Shown here: positions 26,581 through 35,491 of the stretch, piece by piece
Position numbering within the stretch: position 1 is the first letter of the stretch
How the letters are laid out: each line of letters starts with the position of its first letter
DNA from: Bacteroidales bacterium
Lineage (GTDB): Bacteria; Bacteroidota; Bacteroidia; Bacteroidales; UBA932
Direction: 5' to 3'
Length of the DNA stretch: 64,000 nt
Assembly (NCBI GenBank): GCA_017430365.1
Contig: JAFRNC010000004.1
Span: forward strand, 62,001-126,000
Notes under the pieces: model-generated
Database searches by the model: none
Told to the model about the DNA's origin: nothing
Seen by the model: the letters and a program-made list of their open reading frames with translations, nothing else
Made by a program: the position numbers and the translations under genes

Positions 26581-27366
26581 TTAGATGATGTGTTTTTCCT
26601 TGAGTTTTGCGACAATGAGCTCAACTGCCTCCTCGGGATCCACTTCATGGATCTGGCCGGGAGCCTTGAGTTCCTTGGTGAACGACTTGACGACCTTGGT
26701 CGGCGAGCCCTTGAGTCCGAGCTCTGTCTCGGGGACATCGATGCGGTCGGCACCCCATACCTCCACTTCCTTGCCATAGGCATCCACGATTCCGCCTACA
26801 CTCATGTAGCGCGGCTTTACGGCAGACGCCAGGCAGGTCAGCAGGGCCTTGCCCTGGAATTCGAGGATCTGGTATCCGTCCTCGGTCTCCTTGGTCACAG
26901 TGAAGGTCTTCGTCGCCTCGTCATATTCCAGACCCGCGACATAGGATATCTGGGGGATGCCCAGATGTTCGGAAATCTCGGGACCGACCTGGGCAGTATC
27001 ACCGTCGATGGCCTGGCGGCCGGCGATGATCAGATCCCATTCGAGTTTGCGTGCGACACCGGCGAGCGCCTTGGAAGTTGCAAGGGTGTCGGCACCGCCG
27101 AGCTTGCGGTCGGTAAGCAGGATGGCGCGGTCGGCGCCCATTGCGAAAGCCTCGCGGAGGATGACCTCTGCGGCGGGAATACCCATGGTGACCACGGTCA
27201 CCTCGGCGCCGAATTTGTCCTTCAGCTGAAGTGCGAACTCAAGACCGCCTTTGTCGTCCGGGTTCATGATGGCGGGAACGCCTTCGCGGACCAGGGTCTT
27301 GGTTACCGGATCGATCTTGATCTCGGTAGTGTCGGGAACTTGCTTGATGCAGACTAATATTTTCAT
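26581..27366 (-). CDS. etfB: Electron-transfer flavoprotein beta subunit
   Basis: 261 aa. Begins MKILVCIKQVPDTTEIKID and contains NPDDKGGLEFALQLKD, LATSKALAGVARKLEWDLIIAGRQAIDGDTAQVGPEISEHLGIP (the AMP/flavin-binding region and the ETF-beta signature, split here over two conserved blocks) and PRYMSVGGIVDAY. Length matches the clostridial-type EtfB that pairs with Bcd. The gene is 20 bp upstream of etfA and 11 bp downstream of bcd. Confidence 0.95.
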   Translation of the reverse strand: MKILVCIKQVPDTTEIKIDPVTKTLVREGVPAIMNPDDKGGLEFALQLKDKFGAEVTVVTMGIPAAEVILREAFAMGADRAILLTDRKLGGADTLATSKALAGVARKLEWDLIIAGRQAIDGDTAQVGPEISEHLGIPQISYVAGLEYDEATKTFTVTKETEDGYQILEFQGKALLTCLASAVKPRYMSVGGIVDAYGKEVEVWGADRIDVPETELGLKGSPTKVVKSFTKELKAPGQIHEVDPEEAVELIVAKLKEKHII

Positions 27367-27377
27367 GATCTCTCCTC

Positions 27378-28541
27378 CTACTTGATTTTACCGAACAACT
27401 TACCGGCGATAACCATGCGCTGTACCTCGGAAGTACCTTCATAGATCTCAGTGATCTTGGCGTCGCGCATCATGCGCTCCACAGGATATTCACGGGTGTA
27501 ACCGTATCCTCCGTGGAACTGCACGCACTTGGTGGTCACTTCCATGGCGACTTCGGCCGCATAGAGTTTGGCCATTGCGGCGTCGGCCGAATAGTTGACC
27601 CTCGGATTGGTCACGTGCTCGTCTTCCCTGAACGCGGCGCTGCGGACCAGGAGGCGTGCGGCCTCGATCTTGGTCTTGAGGTCCGCCATCTGGAACTGGG
27701 TGTTCTGGAACTTGGCGATTGCCTTTCCGAACTGCTTGCGCTCCTTGGTATACTTGACAGTCTCGTCTAGAGCGCCCTGGGCGATGCCGAGAGCCTGCGA
27801 AGCGATACCGATACGGCCTCCGTCGAGAGTCATCATGGCGATCTTGAAGCCCTCGCCCACCTTGCCGAGCAGGTTGGACTTCGGAATGCGGCAGTTGGTG
27901 AAGATCAGTTCGGCGGTCGCGCTGCCGCGGATACCCATCTTCAGTTCCTTCTTGCCAACCGAGAAACCGGGCGTGGTAGCCTCCACGATGAATGCGGAGA
28001 TTCCCTTGGTGCCGAGGGATTTGTCGGTCATGGCAATGACGATGTAGACGTTTGCGTGTCCGGCATTGGTGATGAAAATCTTGTTGCCGTTGATGACCCA
28101 TTCCTCACCGTCGAGGACGGCGGTCGTCTGCTGCCCTGCGGCATCGGTGCCGGCATTGGGCTCGGTAAGGCCGAATGCGCCGATCCACTCGCCGGAAGCG
28201 AGCTTGGGGACATATTTCATCTTCTGCTCCTCGGTTCCGAACTGCAGGATCGGGGACATGCAGAGGGAGGTGTGGGCGGAAACTACCACGCCTGTGGTGG
28301 CACAGCAGCGGGAAAGTTCTTCTACGGCGATGGAATACATGATGTTGTCACCACCGGCTCCGCCGTACTGTTTGGGGACGGGAATACCGAAGATGCCGAG
28401 TTTCGCCATCTTTTCCACAGTCTCCTGCGGGAAGCGCTCCTGCTCGTCGATCTCGGCGGCCAGAGGCTTGACCTCCTTCTCGGCGAACTCCCGGATCATC
28501 TGGCGGAACAGCTCCTGGGTTTTATTGAGATTGAAATTCAT
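27378..28541 (-). CDS. bcd: Short-chain acyl-CoA dehydrogenase (butyryl-CoA dehydrogenase)
   Basis: 387 aa. Shows the acyl-CoA dehydrogenase layout: N-terminal helices (TQELFRQMIREFAEKEVKP), beta domain (FGLTEPNAGTDAAGQ, WVINGNKIFITNA), and C-terminal helices with MRDAKITEIYEGTSEVQRMVI, where the Glu of YEGTSE is the catalytic base of the short-chain enzymes. It would reduce crotonyl-CoA, produced by the ammonia lyase, to butyryl-CoA with EtfAB. Best called butyryl-CoA dehydrogenase by context. Confidence 0.93.
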   Translation of the reverse strand: MNFNLNKTQELFRQMIREFAEKEVKPLAAEIDEQERFPQETVEKMAKLGIFGIPVPKQYGGAGGDNIMYSIAVEELSRCCATTGVVVSAHTSLCMSPILQFGTEEQKMKYVPKLASGEWIGAFGLTEPNAGTDAAGQQTTAVLDGEEWVINGNKIFITNAGHANVYIVIAMTDKSLGTKGISAFIVEATTPGFSVGKKELKMGIRGSATAELIFTNCRIPKSNLLGKVGEGFKIAMMTLDGGRIGIASQALGIAQGALDETVKYTKERKQFGKAIAKFQNTQFQMADLKTKIEAARLLVRSAAFREDEHVTNPRVNYSADAAMAKLYAAEVAMEVTTKCVQFHGGYGYTREYPVERMMRDAKITEIYEGTSEVQRMVIAGKLFGKIK

Positions 28542-28565
28542 ACTGTCTTGTAAATGTATTATCTG

Positions 28566-29402
28566 TTAATACTTGTAGAAACCTTCTCCGGTCTTGCGGC
28601 CGAGCAGGCCGGCGCGGACCATCTTGCGGAGCAGCGGATGCGGACGGTACTTGGGATCGCCGAACTCCTTGTAAAGCACTTCCATGATGGCAAGGTTCAC
28701 GTCGTTGCCTATCAGGTCGGCCAGCGCCAGGGGACCCATGGGATGGTTGGCGCCGAGCATCATGCATTTGTCGATGTCTTCGGCGGTGGCGATGCCGTCG
28801 GCCAGGATGCCGACCGCTTCATTGATCATCGGGATGAGGATGCGGTTCACCACAAAGCCGGGAGCCTCTTTTACCTCGACGGGCTGCTTTCCGATGGAAG
28901 CGGCAAGGTCGATGACGCACTTGCAGACTTCATCGCTGGTAAGCTGGCCGCGGATCACTTCAACAAGGGCCATACGGTCGGCCGGATTGAAGAAGTGCAT
29001 GCCGATGAACTGTGCCGGGCGCTTGGTGCACGCGGCGATCTCGGTGATGCTCAGCGAGCTGCTGTTCGTCGCGAAGATTGTCTCGGGCTTGCAGATGCCG
29101 TCAAGTTCGATGAAGACATCTTTCTTCAGCTGCATGTCCTCGACGGCGGCCTCGATGACGAGGTCGGCATCAGCGAAGGTGGCATAATCCGTCGTAGTAG
29201 TGATGTTCGCAAGGATTGCGTCCATCTTTTCCTGGGCGATCTTACCCTTTTCAACGAGCTTGGCATAGCCCTTTGAAATGGAAGCCATGGCCTTGTCAAG
29301 GCTGGCTTGTGTACGGCTTTTCATGACCACGGGCATCTTGGCGGCAAAAGCCTTCACGATTCCCTTGGCCATCGTACCGGTACCGATAACATAGATTTTC
29401 AT
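28566..29402 (-). CDS. hbd: 3-hydroxybutyryl-CoA dehydrogenase
   Basis: 278 aa. N-terminal Rossmann motif GTGTMAKGI replaces the common GAGTMGxGI, and the second strand ends in KSRT where NADH-specific enzymes have an acidic residue, hinting at NADPH preference. [14 protein letters not shown], the catalytic-His segment [17 protein letters not shown] and [16 protein letters not shown] identify the family. It interconverts acetoacetyl-CoA and 3-hydroxybutyryl-CoA. In the lysine pathway acetoacetyl-CoA arises at the CoA-transferase step, so this gene offers a reductive route to a second butyrate. Confidence 0.92.
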   Translation of the reverse strand: MKIYVIGTGTMAKGIVKAFAAKMPVVMKSRTQASLDKAMASISKGYAKLVEKGKIAQEKMDAILANITTTTDYATFADADLVIEAAVEDMQLKKDVFIELDGICKPETIFATNSSSLSITEIAACTKRPAQFIGMHFFNPADRMALVEVIRGQLTSDEVCKCVIDLAASIGKQPVEVKEAPGFVVNRILIPMINEAVGILADGIATAEDIDKCMMLGANHPMGPLALADLIGNDVNLAIMEVLYKEFGDPKYRPHPLLRKMVRAGLLGRKTGEGFYKY

Positions 29403-29418
29403 TTCAGTATGATTTAAG

Positions 29419-30198
29419 TTATTCGTTCTTGAATTGTGCAGGACGCTTGTTCAGGAAAGCGACCATGCCTTCTTTCTGGTCGGAAGTGGCGAAGCATTTA
29501 GCGAAATACCTGTTCTCTAGCGCGATGGACTCGTCTACGTCGAGATCGTAATTCTCGTTGATGCAGCTCTTGGCGAAACCCACGGCAATCGGGGCGTTCT
29601 TGAGGATGGCCGAGACGAGGGCATTCACGGCGGCGTCGAGTTCTTCCGGAGCCACCACGCTGTTGACCAGACCTATCCTAAGGGCTTCGTCGGCCCCGAT
29701 CATCTTCCCTGTATAGATGAGTTCCTTCGCGATTCCCTGCCCCACAAGTTTAGGAAGCCTGTAGGTTCCGGAGAATCCGGGGATGATTCCCAATCCCACC
29801 TCGGGCTGGCCGAACCTCGCCTTCGCGGATGCGATGCGGATGTCGCAGGACATGGCGAGTTCGCATCCTCCGCCGAGGGCGAATCCGTTGACGGCAGCGA
29901 TCACGGGGAAAGGAAGATCCTCGATCTTCTTGAACACGCGGGCCCCGCGCTTGCCGAAGGCGAATCCCTCCTCCTCGGAGAGATGCGCCATCTCGGAAAT
30001 ATCGGCTCCGGCTACGAACGCCTTGCCTTCACCTGTGATTACGAGTATACGTGTGGTGACGGGACCCAGCGAATCGACAAAGTCTTCGAGCTCACCGAGA
30101 ATGGTGGAATTCAAAGCGTTGAGCGTGGCCGGGGAAGAGATGGTGAGCTTCACCACCCCTTCCGGTCCGCCTGAAACTTTCAGAAACCTGTAATCCAT
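29419..30198 (-). CDS. crt: Enoyl-CoA hydratase / crotonase
   Basis: 259 aa from the ATG at 30198; the open frame upstream is only antisense-like read-through of atoA. The oxyanion-hole motif [11 protein letters not shown] and both catalytic Glu segments, [11 protein letters not shown] and [20 protein letters not shown], are intact. It hydrates crotonyl-CoA reversibly to 3-hydroxybutyryl-CoA, and with Hbd links the two C4 branches of the operon. It follows atoA by 11 bp. Confidence 0.93.
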   Translation of the reverse strand: MDYRFLKVSGGPEGVVKLTISSPATLNALNSTILGELEDFVDSLGPVTTRILVITGEGKAFVAGADISEMAHLSEEEGFAFGKRGARVFKKIEDLPFPVIAAVNGFALGGGCELAMSCDIRIASAKARFGQPEVGLGIIPGFSGTYRLPKLVGQGIAKELIYTGKMIGADEALRIGLVNSVVAPEELDAAVNALVSAILKNAPIAVGFAKSCINENYDLDVDESIALENRYFAKCFATSDQKEGMVAFLNKRPAQFKNE

Positions 30199-30209
30199 GG
30201 TCCGGGGAA

Positions 30210-30869
30210 TTACTGGGCCATCGGCTTGAGGTCCTTGGAGATGATGAGCTTGGCCTGCGTAGCCTCCTGCACCTGCTCCACGGTGAATTCGGGATTGATC
30301 TCCTTGAGCACGAGGCCTTCGGGAGTCACGTCCATCACGCCCATTTCGGTGATGATCATGTTGACCTGGTGGGCTGCGGTAAGCGGAAGGGTGCACTCCT
30401 TCATGATCTTGTGATTGCCCTTCTGGGTATGCTCCATCGCCACGATAACCCTCTTGGCGCCGACCACGAGGTCCATTGCGCCGCCCATACCGGGAGTAAG
30501 TTTGCCGGGAATCATCCAATTGGCCAGGTTGCCTTTCTCGTCAACCTGCATGGCGCCCAGGAAAGTGCAGTCCACGTGGCCGCCGCGGATGATGAGGAAC
30601 GAGTCTGCGGAAGAGCAGGCGTATGCTCCCGGGTAGGCCGTAATATAGGCGCCGCCGGCGTTCACATAATCCTTGTCCTCCTTACCGGGCTCGGGAGCCG
30701 GGCCCATGCCGACAAGTCCGTTCTCGGACTGGAGCGTCACGTTGACACCTTCGGGAAGGTAGTTCGGAATTGCGGTCGGAAGACCGATGCCGAGGTTCAC
30801 CACGTCACCGTCCTTGAGTTCCAGGGCGGCACGGCGTGCAATCGTTTCTCTGATTTGAGCTTTGTCCAT
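30210..30869 (-). CDS. atoA: Butyryl-CoA:acetoacetate CoA-transferase beta subunit
   Basis: 219 aa. VNLGIGLPTAIPNYL, the catalytic-Glu motif LQSENGLVGMG (Glu about 49) and PGKLTPGMGGAMDLV are characteristic of the SCOT/AtoA family I CoA-transferases. In the lysine pathway it moves CoA from butyryl-CoA to acetoacetate, releasing butyrate. Its partner alpha subunit (atoD) is not adjacent but is the first gene of the operon, some 8 kb upstream. Confidence 0.93.
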   Translation of the reverse strand: MDKAQIRETIARRAALELKDGDVVNLGIGLPTAIPNYLPEGVNVTLQSENGLVGMGPAPEPGKEDKDYVNAGGAYITAYPGAYACSSADSFLIIRGGHVDCTFLGAMQVDEKGNLANWMIPGKLTPGMGGAMDLVVGAKRVIVAMEHTQKGNHKIMKECTLPLTAAHQVNMIITEMGVMDVTPEGLVLKEINPEFTVEQVQEATQAKLIISKDLKPMAQ

Positions 30870-30890
30870 AATACGATAGATTTGATATTG

Positions 30891-31685
30891 TTATTTCTTG
30901 GTATTCATTCTCTTGACGAACTCCTGCGCGACGAACGAAGCCACGTCGTCAGCGTAGGTTCCGGCTCCGAAACCGGCGTCGAAGCCCAGCTCCTTGGCCA
31001 GCTCGTGGGAGATGCGGGGACCTCCGCACACGACTATCATCTTGTCGCGGAGTCCCTCGGCCTCGAGGAGTTCGATAAGTTCTGTCATGTTCTTTATATG
31101 AACATCCTTCTGGGTCACGGTCTGCGACACGAGGAGAGCGTCGGCATGCAGTTCCAGCGCCTTGGCTATGAATTCCTCGTTCGGAACCTGGCTGCCGAGG
31201 TTATATGCCTCGAACATGTCATAGCGTTCGATGCCGTAGTGTCCGGCATAGCCTTTCATGTTCATGATGGCGTCGATGCCGACAGTATGTGCGTCGGTTC
31301 CGGTCGAAGCGCCGACCACGACAAGTTTGCGGCCGATGTTCTGCCTGATATACTCGTCAGTCTCCTTCATCTCCATGACGGAAGACTCCACCTTTGGCAC
31401 ATAGATGGAGGTGAAATCCACAGTATGGACGGTGCTGCCGTAGCAGTTGAAGAAGGTGTATCCGGGGGTGAGTTCCTGATAGAAGACTACGAGGGGATTG
31501 TTGAATCCCATCTGTTTGAGCAGCTGCTTGGCCGCTTCCACGGCCTCAGCGCCAGCCGGGACGGGAAGGGTGAAGCTGAGCTGCACCTTTCCGTCGTTCA
31601 TGGTATCGCCGTATGGCTTTACTTTGGTCAGGTCCAAGGTCTTGTCGAAATCCTTGGCATCCATTGAATATAGTCCGCCACTCAT
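30891..31685 (-). CDS. kamE: Lysine 5,6-aminomutase beta subunit (cobalamin-binding)
   Basis: 264 aa. GTDAHTVGID contains the DxHxxG base-off cobalamin motif with His133, and MNMK places Lys144 where the PLP-binding lysine of characterised enzymes lies (His133 and Lys144 numbering matches the clostridial enzyme as I recall it). The C-terminal half is a B12-binding Rossmann domain (ALLVSQTVTQKDVHI, MIVVCGGPRISHELAKELGFDAGFG). With KamD it migrates the terminal amino group of beta-lysine to give 3,5-diaminohexanoate. Starts 3 bp after kamD. Confidence 0.96.
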   Translation of the reverse strand: MSGGLYSMDAKDFDKTLDLTKVKPYGDTMNDGKVQLSFTLPVPAGAEAVEAAKQLLKQMGFNNPLVVFYQELTPGYTFFNCYGSTVHTVDFTSIYVPKVESSVMEMKETDEYIRQNIGRKLVVVGASTGTDAHTVGIDAIMNMKGYAGHYGIERYDMFEAYNLGSQVPNEEFIAKALELHADALLVSQTVTQKDVHIKNMTELIELLEAEGLRDKMIVVCGGPRISHELAKELGFDAGFGAGTYADDVASFVAQEFVKRMNTKK

Positions 31686-31688
31686 CTT

Positions 31689-33245
31689 TTACCTCCTCCC
31701 TTTCATCAGTTCAATAAACGGATTGGAATAATGTTCGCCCTTGGCGACGACGCCGTCGAGGCCCTTGCCCCCATCCTTAGGACGTTTGACATCGCCGAAC
31801 TTGCCCTTCTCCAGGGCATTGAATAGTCCTTCCTTCACCAGTTCCTCAAGCAATGCGACGGCATTGTCGAGCACCAGCCCGGCCCTCTGCCGGATGATTC
31901 CGCCCTCCTTGAATTCAACCTCCTCGCCGATGTCGCGCATGTTGTTGAATATGTAGCGGGCATTCTCGATCGACAGGTAGCGGTCGCTCATGAACGGGGT
32001 GTGGATAGCCTCGGTGGGCATGCCGAGCAACTGGATGCCCTGATGGGTCCAGATGCCTATGATGTTGAACAATGCGTCCTGGATATGGCCCCTGAAAATG
32101 TTTCCGGTCATGAACTTTGTCGGAGGCATGTATTTCAGCGTGGCCTTCGGGAAAATCTCGCGGGTCATCTGTGCCTGTGCCAATTCATAGAGGAAACCGT
32201 TGGTCAGCATGGGATCCATCTCGAACGCGTGCCCGAGGCCCATCTGCTCCTCCGGCAGACCGGCCAGAAGGGCCAGCTGCTCGTTGATGATATCGGAAGC
32301 GAGCACCGTATGTGCGGCTTCTACCGCGTCGGCGGTTGTCAGGTAGTTGTCTTCACCAGTATTGATGATAACGCCGGCAAAGCCGTTGATCACGCGCGAG
32401 AAGAACTGGTCGATCAGCGTGCGCTGCATGTTGATGTCGCGGAACAGGATACCGTAGAGGGCGTCGTTCAGCATGACGTCAAGTCCCTCGAATGCACCCA
32501 TGATGGCGATTTCAGGCATGCAGAGGCCCGAGCAGTAGTTGCAGAGGCGGATATAGCGGCCTACCTCCTCGCCCACCTTGTCGAGTGCGGCGCGCATGAT
32601 GCGGAAATTCTCCTGGGTCGCATATGTACCGCCGAATCCTTCCGTAGTCGCACCGTAGGGCACATAGTCCAGCAGCGACTGGCCGGTAGTACGGATCACC
32701 GCTATGATGTCGGCACCCTGACGGGCTCCTGCCTCGGCCTGGACGACATCCTCATAGATGTTTCCAGTTGCGACGATAATATAGAGGTAGGGTTTCGGAC
32801 CCTCTCCGATAGTGCGGAGATACTCTTCGCGGCGGTTGCGGCGCGCCCTTATCCTTTCGATAGAACCCATTATGACGGGCTGAAGGGCGGCGTCGACCTT
32901 CTTCTTGTCGGAAACAGTGATTTTTGAAAGCTCCAGCGAACCATCGGAGACCGCTTCCGCAATCTCCTGGGGCGTCTTGCCGGTCGCGACCATGGCATTG
33001 CCGATGTAGAACATCACGCCCTGCCCCAGAACTCCGGCCGCTTTCAGGGAATCCACGACCACATTGGGGAGCGGGACCTGGTTCTCATCGATTCCGTCGA
33101 TGCCCAGGAGACGGCATATGGTGCGCTCGACGGCTACTGTAGTATATCCGTCTGCGAACGACTGCACGTCTTCGGCAATCGTCCGCGCAAGTTCCCTCGC
33201 CCGTGCGACCTTGCCCTGGTCCAGTCCAAGTTTGCTTTTATTCAT
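31689..33245 (-). CDS. kamD: Lysine 5,6-aminomutase alpha subunit
   Basis: 518 aa, the usual size of the catalytic TIM-barrel subunit. Characteristic stretches are SKLGLDQGKVARARELA, LVATGNIYEDVVQAEAGARQGADIIAVIRTTGQSLLDYVPYG (interrupted here as IIVATGNIYED and RTTGQSLLDYVP), ATTEGFGGTYATQENFR and LCNYCSGLCMPEIA. It binds adenosylcobalamin and PLP together with KamE. The start overlaps kamC by 8 bp, so synthesis of the mutase is coupled to that of its repair protein. Confidence 0.96.
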   Translation of the reverse strand: MNKSKLGLDQGKVARARELARTIAEDVQSFADGYTTVAVERTICRLLGIDGIDENQVPLPNVVVDSLKAAGVLGQGVMFYIGNAMVATGKTPQEIAEAVSDGSLELSKITVSDKKKVDAALQPVIMGSIERIRARRNRREEYLRTIGEGPKPYLYIIVATGNIYEDVVQAEAGARQGADIIAVIRTTGQSLLDYVPYGATTEGFGGTYATQENFRIMRAALDKVGEEVGRYIRLCNYCSGLCMPEIAIMGAFEGLDVMLNDALYGILFRDINMQRTLIDQFFSRVINGFAGVIINTGEDNYLTTADAVEAAHTVLASDIINEQLALLAGLPEEQMGLGHAFEMDPMLTNGFLYELAQAQMTREIFPKATLKYMPPTKFMTGNIFRGHIQDALFNIIGIWTHQGIQLLGMPTEAIHTPFMSDRYLSIENARYIFNNMRDIGEEVEFKEGGIIRQRAGLVLDNAVALLEELVKEGLFNALEKGKFGDVKRPKDGGKGLDGVVAKGEHYSNPFIELMKGRR

Positions 33246-34551
33246 ATTTACGTTTAATTATAGTGTCAGCCAATTCAATCCACCGCGAATCGATTCCAAG
33301 TTCGCGCGCGATGTTGAGCGCCTCATGGGGCACTTCGTGGCTCGTCGTCCTGACGAGCCGGTAATCCATTTTCCTTCCCTTCGTTCCCGGGAGCAGTCCG
33401 CTTACCCTCCAGCACTCCCCTGCATGCTCCACCGTATAATGCGTCGTCATTATCAACGCAAGATTATGCCTGTCAGCCAATCTTTCGAGGAGGGCCGCCA
33501 CGAGCGCGGTCCCTTCCACCGGATTGGTTGTCCTGGCCGGCTCATCAACCAGCACCAGGACCCTTCCGCCTTGTTCCACGGCAGCTATCGCACTGTCGAT
33601 GCGCTGCATCTCCGCCGCGAAAGAAGACAACCCTGTCTTCTCGCTCTGTTCGTCGCCTATGCAGAACCTGATCTCGTCGAAAGGAGTCATAACGGCAGAT
33701 CCGACAGGAAGGGCGAAACCGAACTGATACAGATACTGAATCATGCAAAGGGTTTTCAGGGCTACGGTCTTGCCGCCCATGTTGGCACCGATCACCGTAG
33801 CGGGAACCCCCGACCTGAATGCGAAATCCACCGGCTGGAATTCGCGGCCCTTCGCCTTCAGGACGGCACGTACACCGGGATGGAACATTCCGGTGATTGC
33901 GGCCTCCTTTCCGGATGAAGGGATAACAAGTCCCTCGACATGCATCTGGACGGCCTGTGCGAGCGAGATGTCCAGGTCGGCGAGTTCACGGAGGGTTTTC
34001 TGAAGCGATACTGCATATGGACGCAGTTTGTCACTGAGCAGCTTCTTGATACGCTCCTCTTCATTTGCAAGCTCATCCTGCAGTCCCGCGTCATCGGGAT
34101 TGTCATCCGTTTCACTGCGCAGGCGCCTCAGTTCAGGCGAATAGGAATCATAAAGGTAGAAGGTTCCTATCTTCAGCCCGTCCGGATCGAGTATCCCTAT
34201 GACGTTCTCCATGTCACTTCCCACCGGGAGCGTCTCGGCGAGCATGGCCATGTGCTTGATCTCGAAGAACTCTATCTCGTCGAGTACCGATCCCTCGGCA
34301 AGCGATGCGAGGGTGCCGGAGATATCGCGGAGACCCTGGAGACGGAAGCGCATGTCCTCCACGCGGCGGCGGTCCTCCAGGACCATACCGTAATATCCGC
34401 GTAAAGATGCATAGGCTTCGTCAATCCGGACGGGATCGGTCATCATCTCCCTGTCCAGCAAAACCTTGCGGGCATATCCGCTCTGGAGTTCAAGCTCGTC
34501 GAACAGATACCTTATGCCGCAGGGGCTCTCTACGATTTCTCTAAACTTCAT
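33238..34551 (-). CDS. kamC: KamC: MutS-like ATPase subunit of the 5,6-aminomutase reactivating factor
   Basis: 437 aa. A coiled-coil-rich N-terminal 240 residues are followed by a MutS-type ATPase with Walker A GANMGGKT (255-262), Walker B VLVLVDEPARTTNP and TTHYTVEHAG. There is no mismatch-binding domain, so it is not a repair MutS. In lysine-fermenting bacteria this family with KamB is proposed to swap damaged cobalamin out of lysine 5,6-aminomutase using ATP. It lies between kamB and kamD with overlaps of 11 and 8 bp. Confidence 0.9.
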   Translation of the reverse strand: MKFREIVESPCGIRYLFDELELQSGYARKVLLDREMMTDPVRIDEAYASLRGYYGMVLEDRRRVEDMRFRLQGLRDISGTLASLAEGSVLDEIEFFEIKHMAMLAETLPVGSDMENVIGILDPDGLKIGTFYLYDSYSPELRRLRSETDDNPDDAGLQDELANEEERIKKLLSDKLRPYAVSLQKTLRELADLDISLAQAVQMHVEGLVIPSSGKEAAITGMFHPGVRAVLKAKGREFQPVDFAFRSGVPATVIGANMGGKTVALKTLCMIQYLYQFGFALPVGSAVMTPFDEIRFCIGDEQSEKTGLSSFAAEMQRIDSAIAAVEQGGRVLVLVDEPARTTNPVEGTALVAALLERLADRHNLALIMTTHYTVEHAGECWRVSGLLPGTKGRKMDYRLVRTTSHEVPHEALNIARELGIDSRWIELADTIIKRKYE

Positions 34552-35491
34552 ATTCGTTCTTTACAATGTCATAAACGGGCAGCCCGATCTTCTGGGAAAG
34601 TTCGCTGCAGAGTATGTCCGAATCCAGCACTATCCCGTTGGGGGCCACCGGATTGACGCATACGGCAATCAGCTCGCTCTTCATCCTTACCGAAATCAGT
34701 CCTCCGCGCCTCAGGAAAGCCCGGTAGAGTTCCTGGGAACAGAATATCTTGGTAAAGTCCCCTACGACGAGTTCCAGTTCCCCGTCACCGAGTCCGTTCT
34801 TGGCCATCTGCAGCAGACGGTCGGTCAGGGCGCCCTCGACCTCGATGACGCGGTGCCCCTTCAGGACTCCGGCGTCAAGCGATGAGAAAGATGACACCCG
34901 CAGCGACGGCTCAGGACCGGCATACACAGGCAGCCGTATCAGTTCCACCACAAAGGCGGTCCTGGAAACCAGTTCCCTGATATTGGCCGAATAGGCGGCT
35001 CCCGTCGAGAGTACCATCGCCTCGCTAACTGCGGGCGAAGCCGTGCTCAGGCGGGAAAGCGCACCGTCGATAAGGATCAGGTCTATCCCGAATACTTTCA
35101 ATGAACTCATCCAGCGTTTCAAGGCGGAGGCGCTGGAAGGACCGCTCAGGAGAACCTTTCCCTCCTGCAGGGCCTTGGCAGTCACCGTACGGCCTAGGGC
35201 CGTATCCTCCTCGCTCACGTCATACAGTTCGGAGAGGGGACGCTTCTGGCGGAAATGCTTCTCGCTCGTGGCGAAGAACATCCCCTCCCGTACTGTGATT
35301 TCGGGTTTCGCGGTTCCGGTCACCTGATCGGTGGTCTCACCGTCTATCCCGATGGAGGTCACCGCGACATTGAAATAGTCGACAGGCAACCTCCTGATGA
35401 TGTAGTTGAGACACTCCGTCTTGCCCGCATTCTTAGCCAGGCCGACGATCGACACGCTCCTGTGCCTGAGTATCTCCCCTACGAAAGGCAT
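34541..35491 (-). CDS. kamB: KamB: reactivating-factor subunit of lysine 5,6-aminomutase
   Basis: 316 aa. A P-loop near the start (GLAKNAGKTE, 17-26) and the body pattern SIGIDGETTDQVTG, IDLILIDGALSRLSTASPAVSEAMVLSTGAA match the KamB family of lysine-degradation clusters. It is thought to work with KamC in ATP-dependent reactivation of the B12 mutase. The start codon overlaps the kamA stop by one base (TAATG). No other function is suggested by the sequence. Confidence 0.88.
   Translation of the reverse strand: MPFVGEILRHRSVSIVGLAKNAGKTECLNYIIRRLPVDYFNVAVTSIGIDGETTDQVTGTAKPEITVREGMFFATSEKHFRQKRPLSELYDVSEEDTALGRTVTAKALQEGKVLLSGPSSASALKRWMSSLKVFGIDLILIDGALSRLSTASPAVSEAMVLSTGAAYSANIRELVSRTAFVVELIRLPVYAGPEPSLRVSSFSSLDAGVLKGHRVIEVEGALTDRLLQMAKNGLGDGELELVVGDFTKIFCSQELYRAFLRRGGLISVRMKSELIAVCVNPVAPNGIVLDSDILCSELSQKIGLPVYDIVKNEYEV

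Noticed and set aside
30199..30519. N-terminal extension of the crotonase frame to 30519
   Set aside because: It overlaps most of the end of atoA in another frame and has low-complexity composition; homology begins at the ATG at 30198.
30369..31667. A 432-codon plus-strand frame opposite atoA and kamE
   Set aside because: Antisense shadow of two firmly identified genes.
33238..34551. DNA mismatch repair protein MutS2
   Set aside because: Only the ATPase domain resembles MutS; there is no mismatch or Smr domain and the gene is embedded in the kam cluster, so KamC is the better call.
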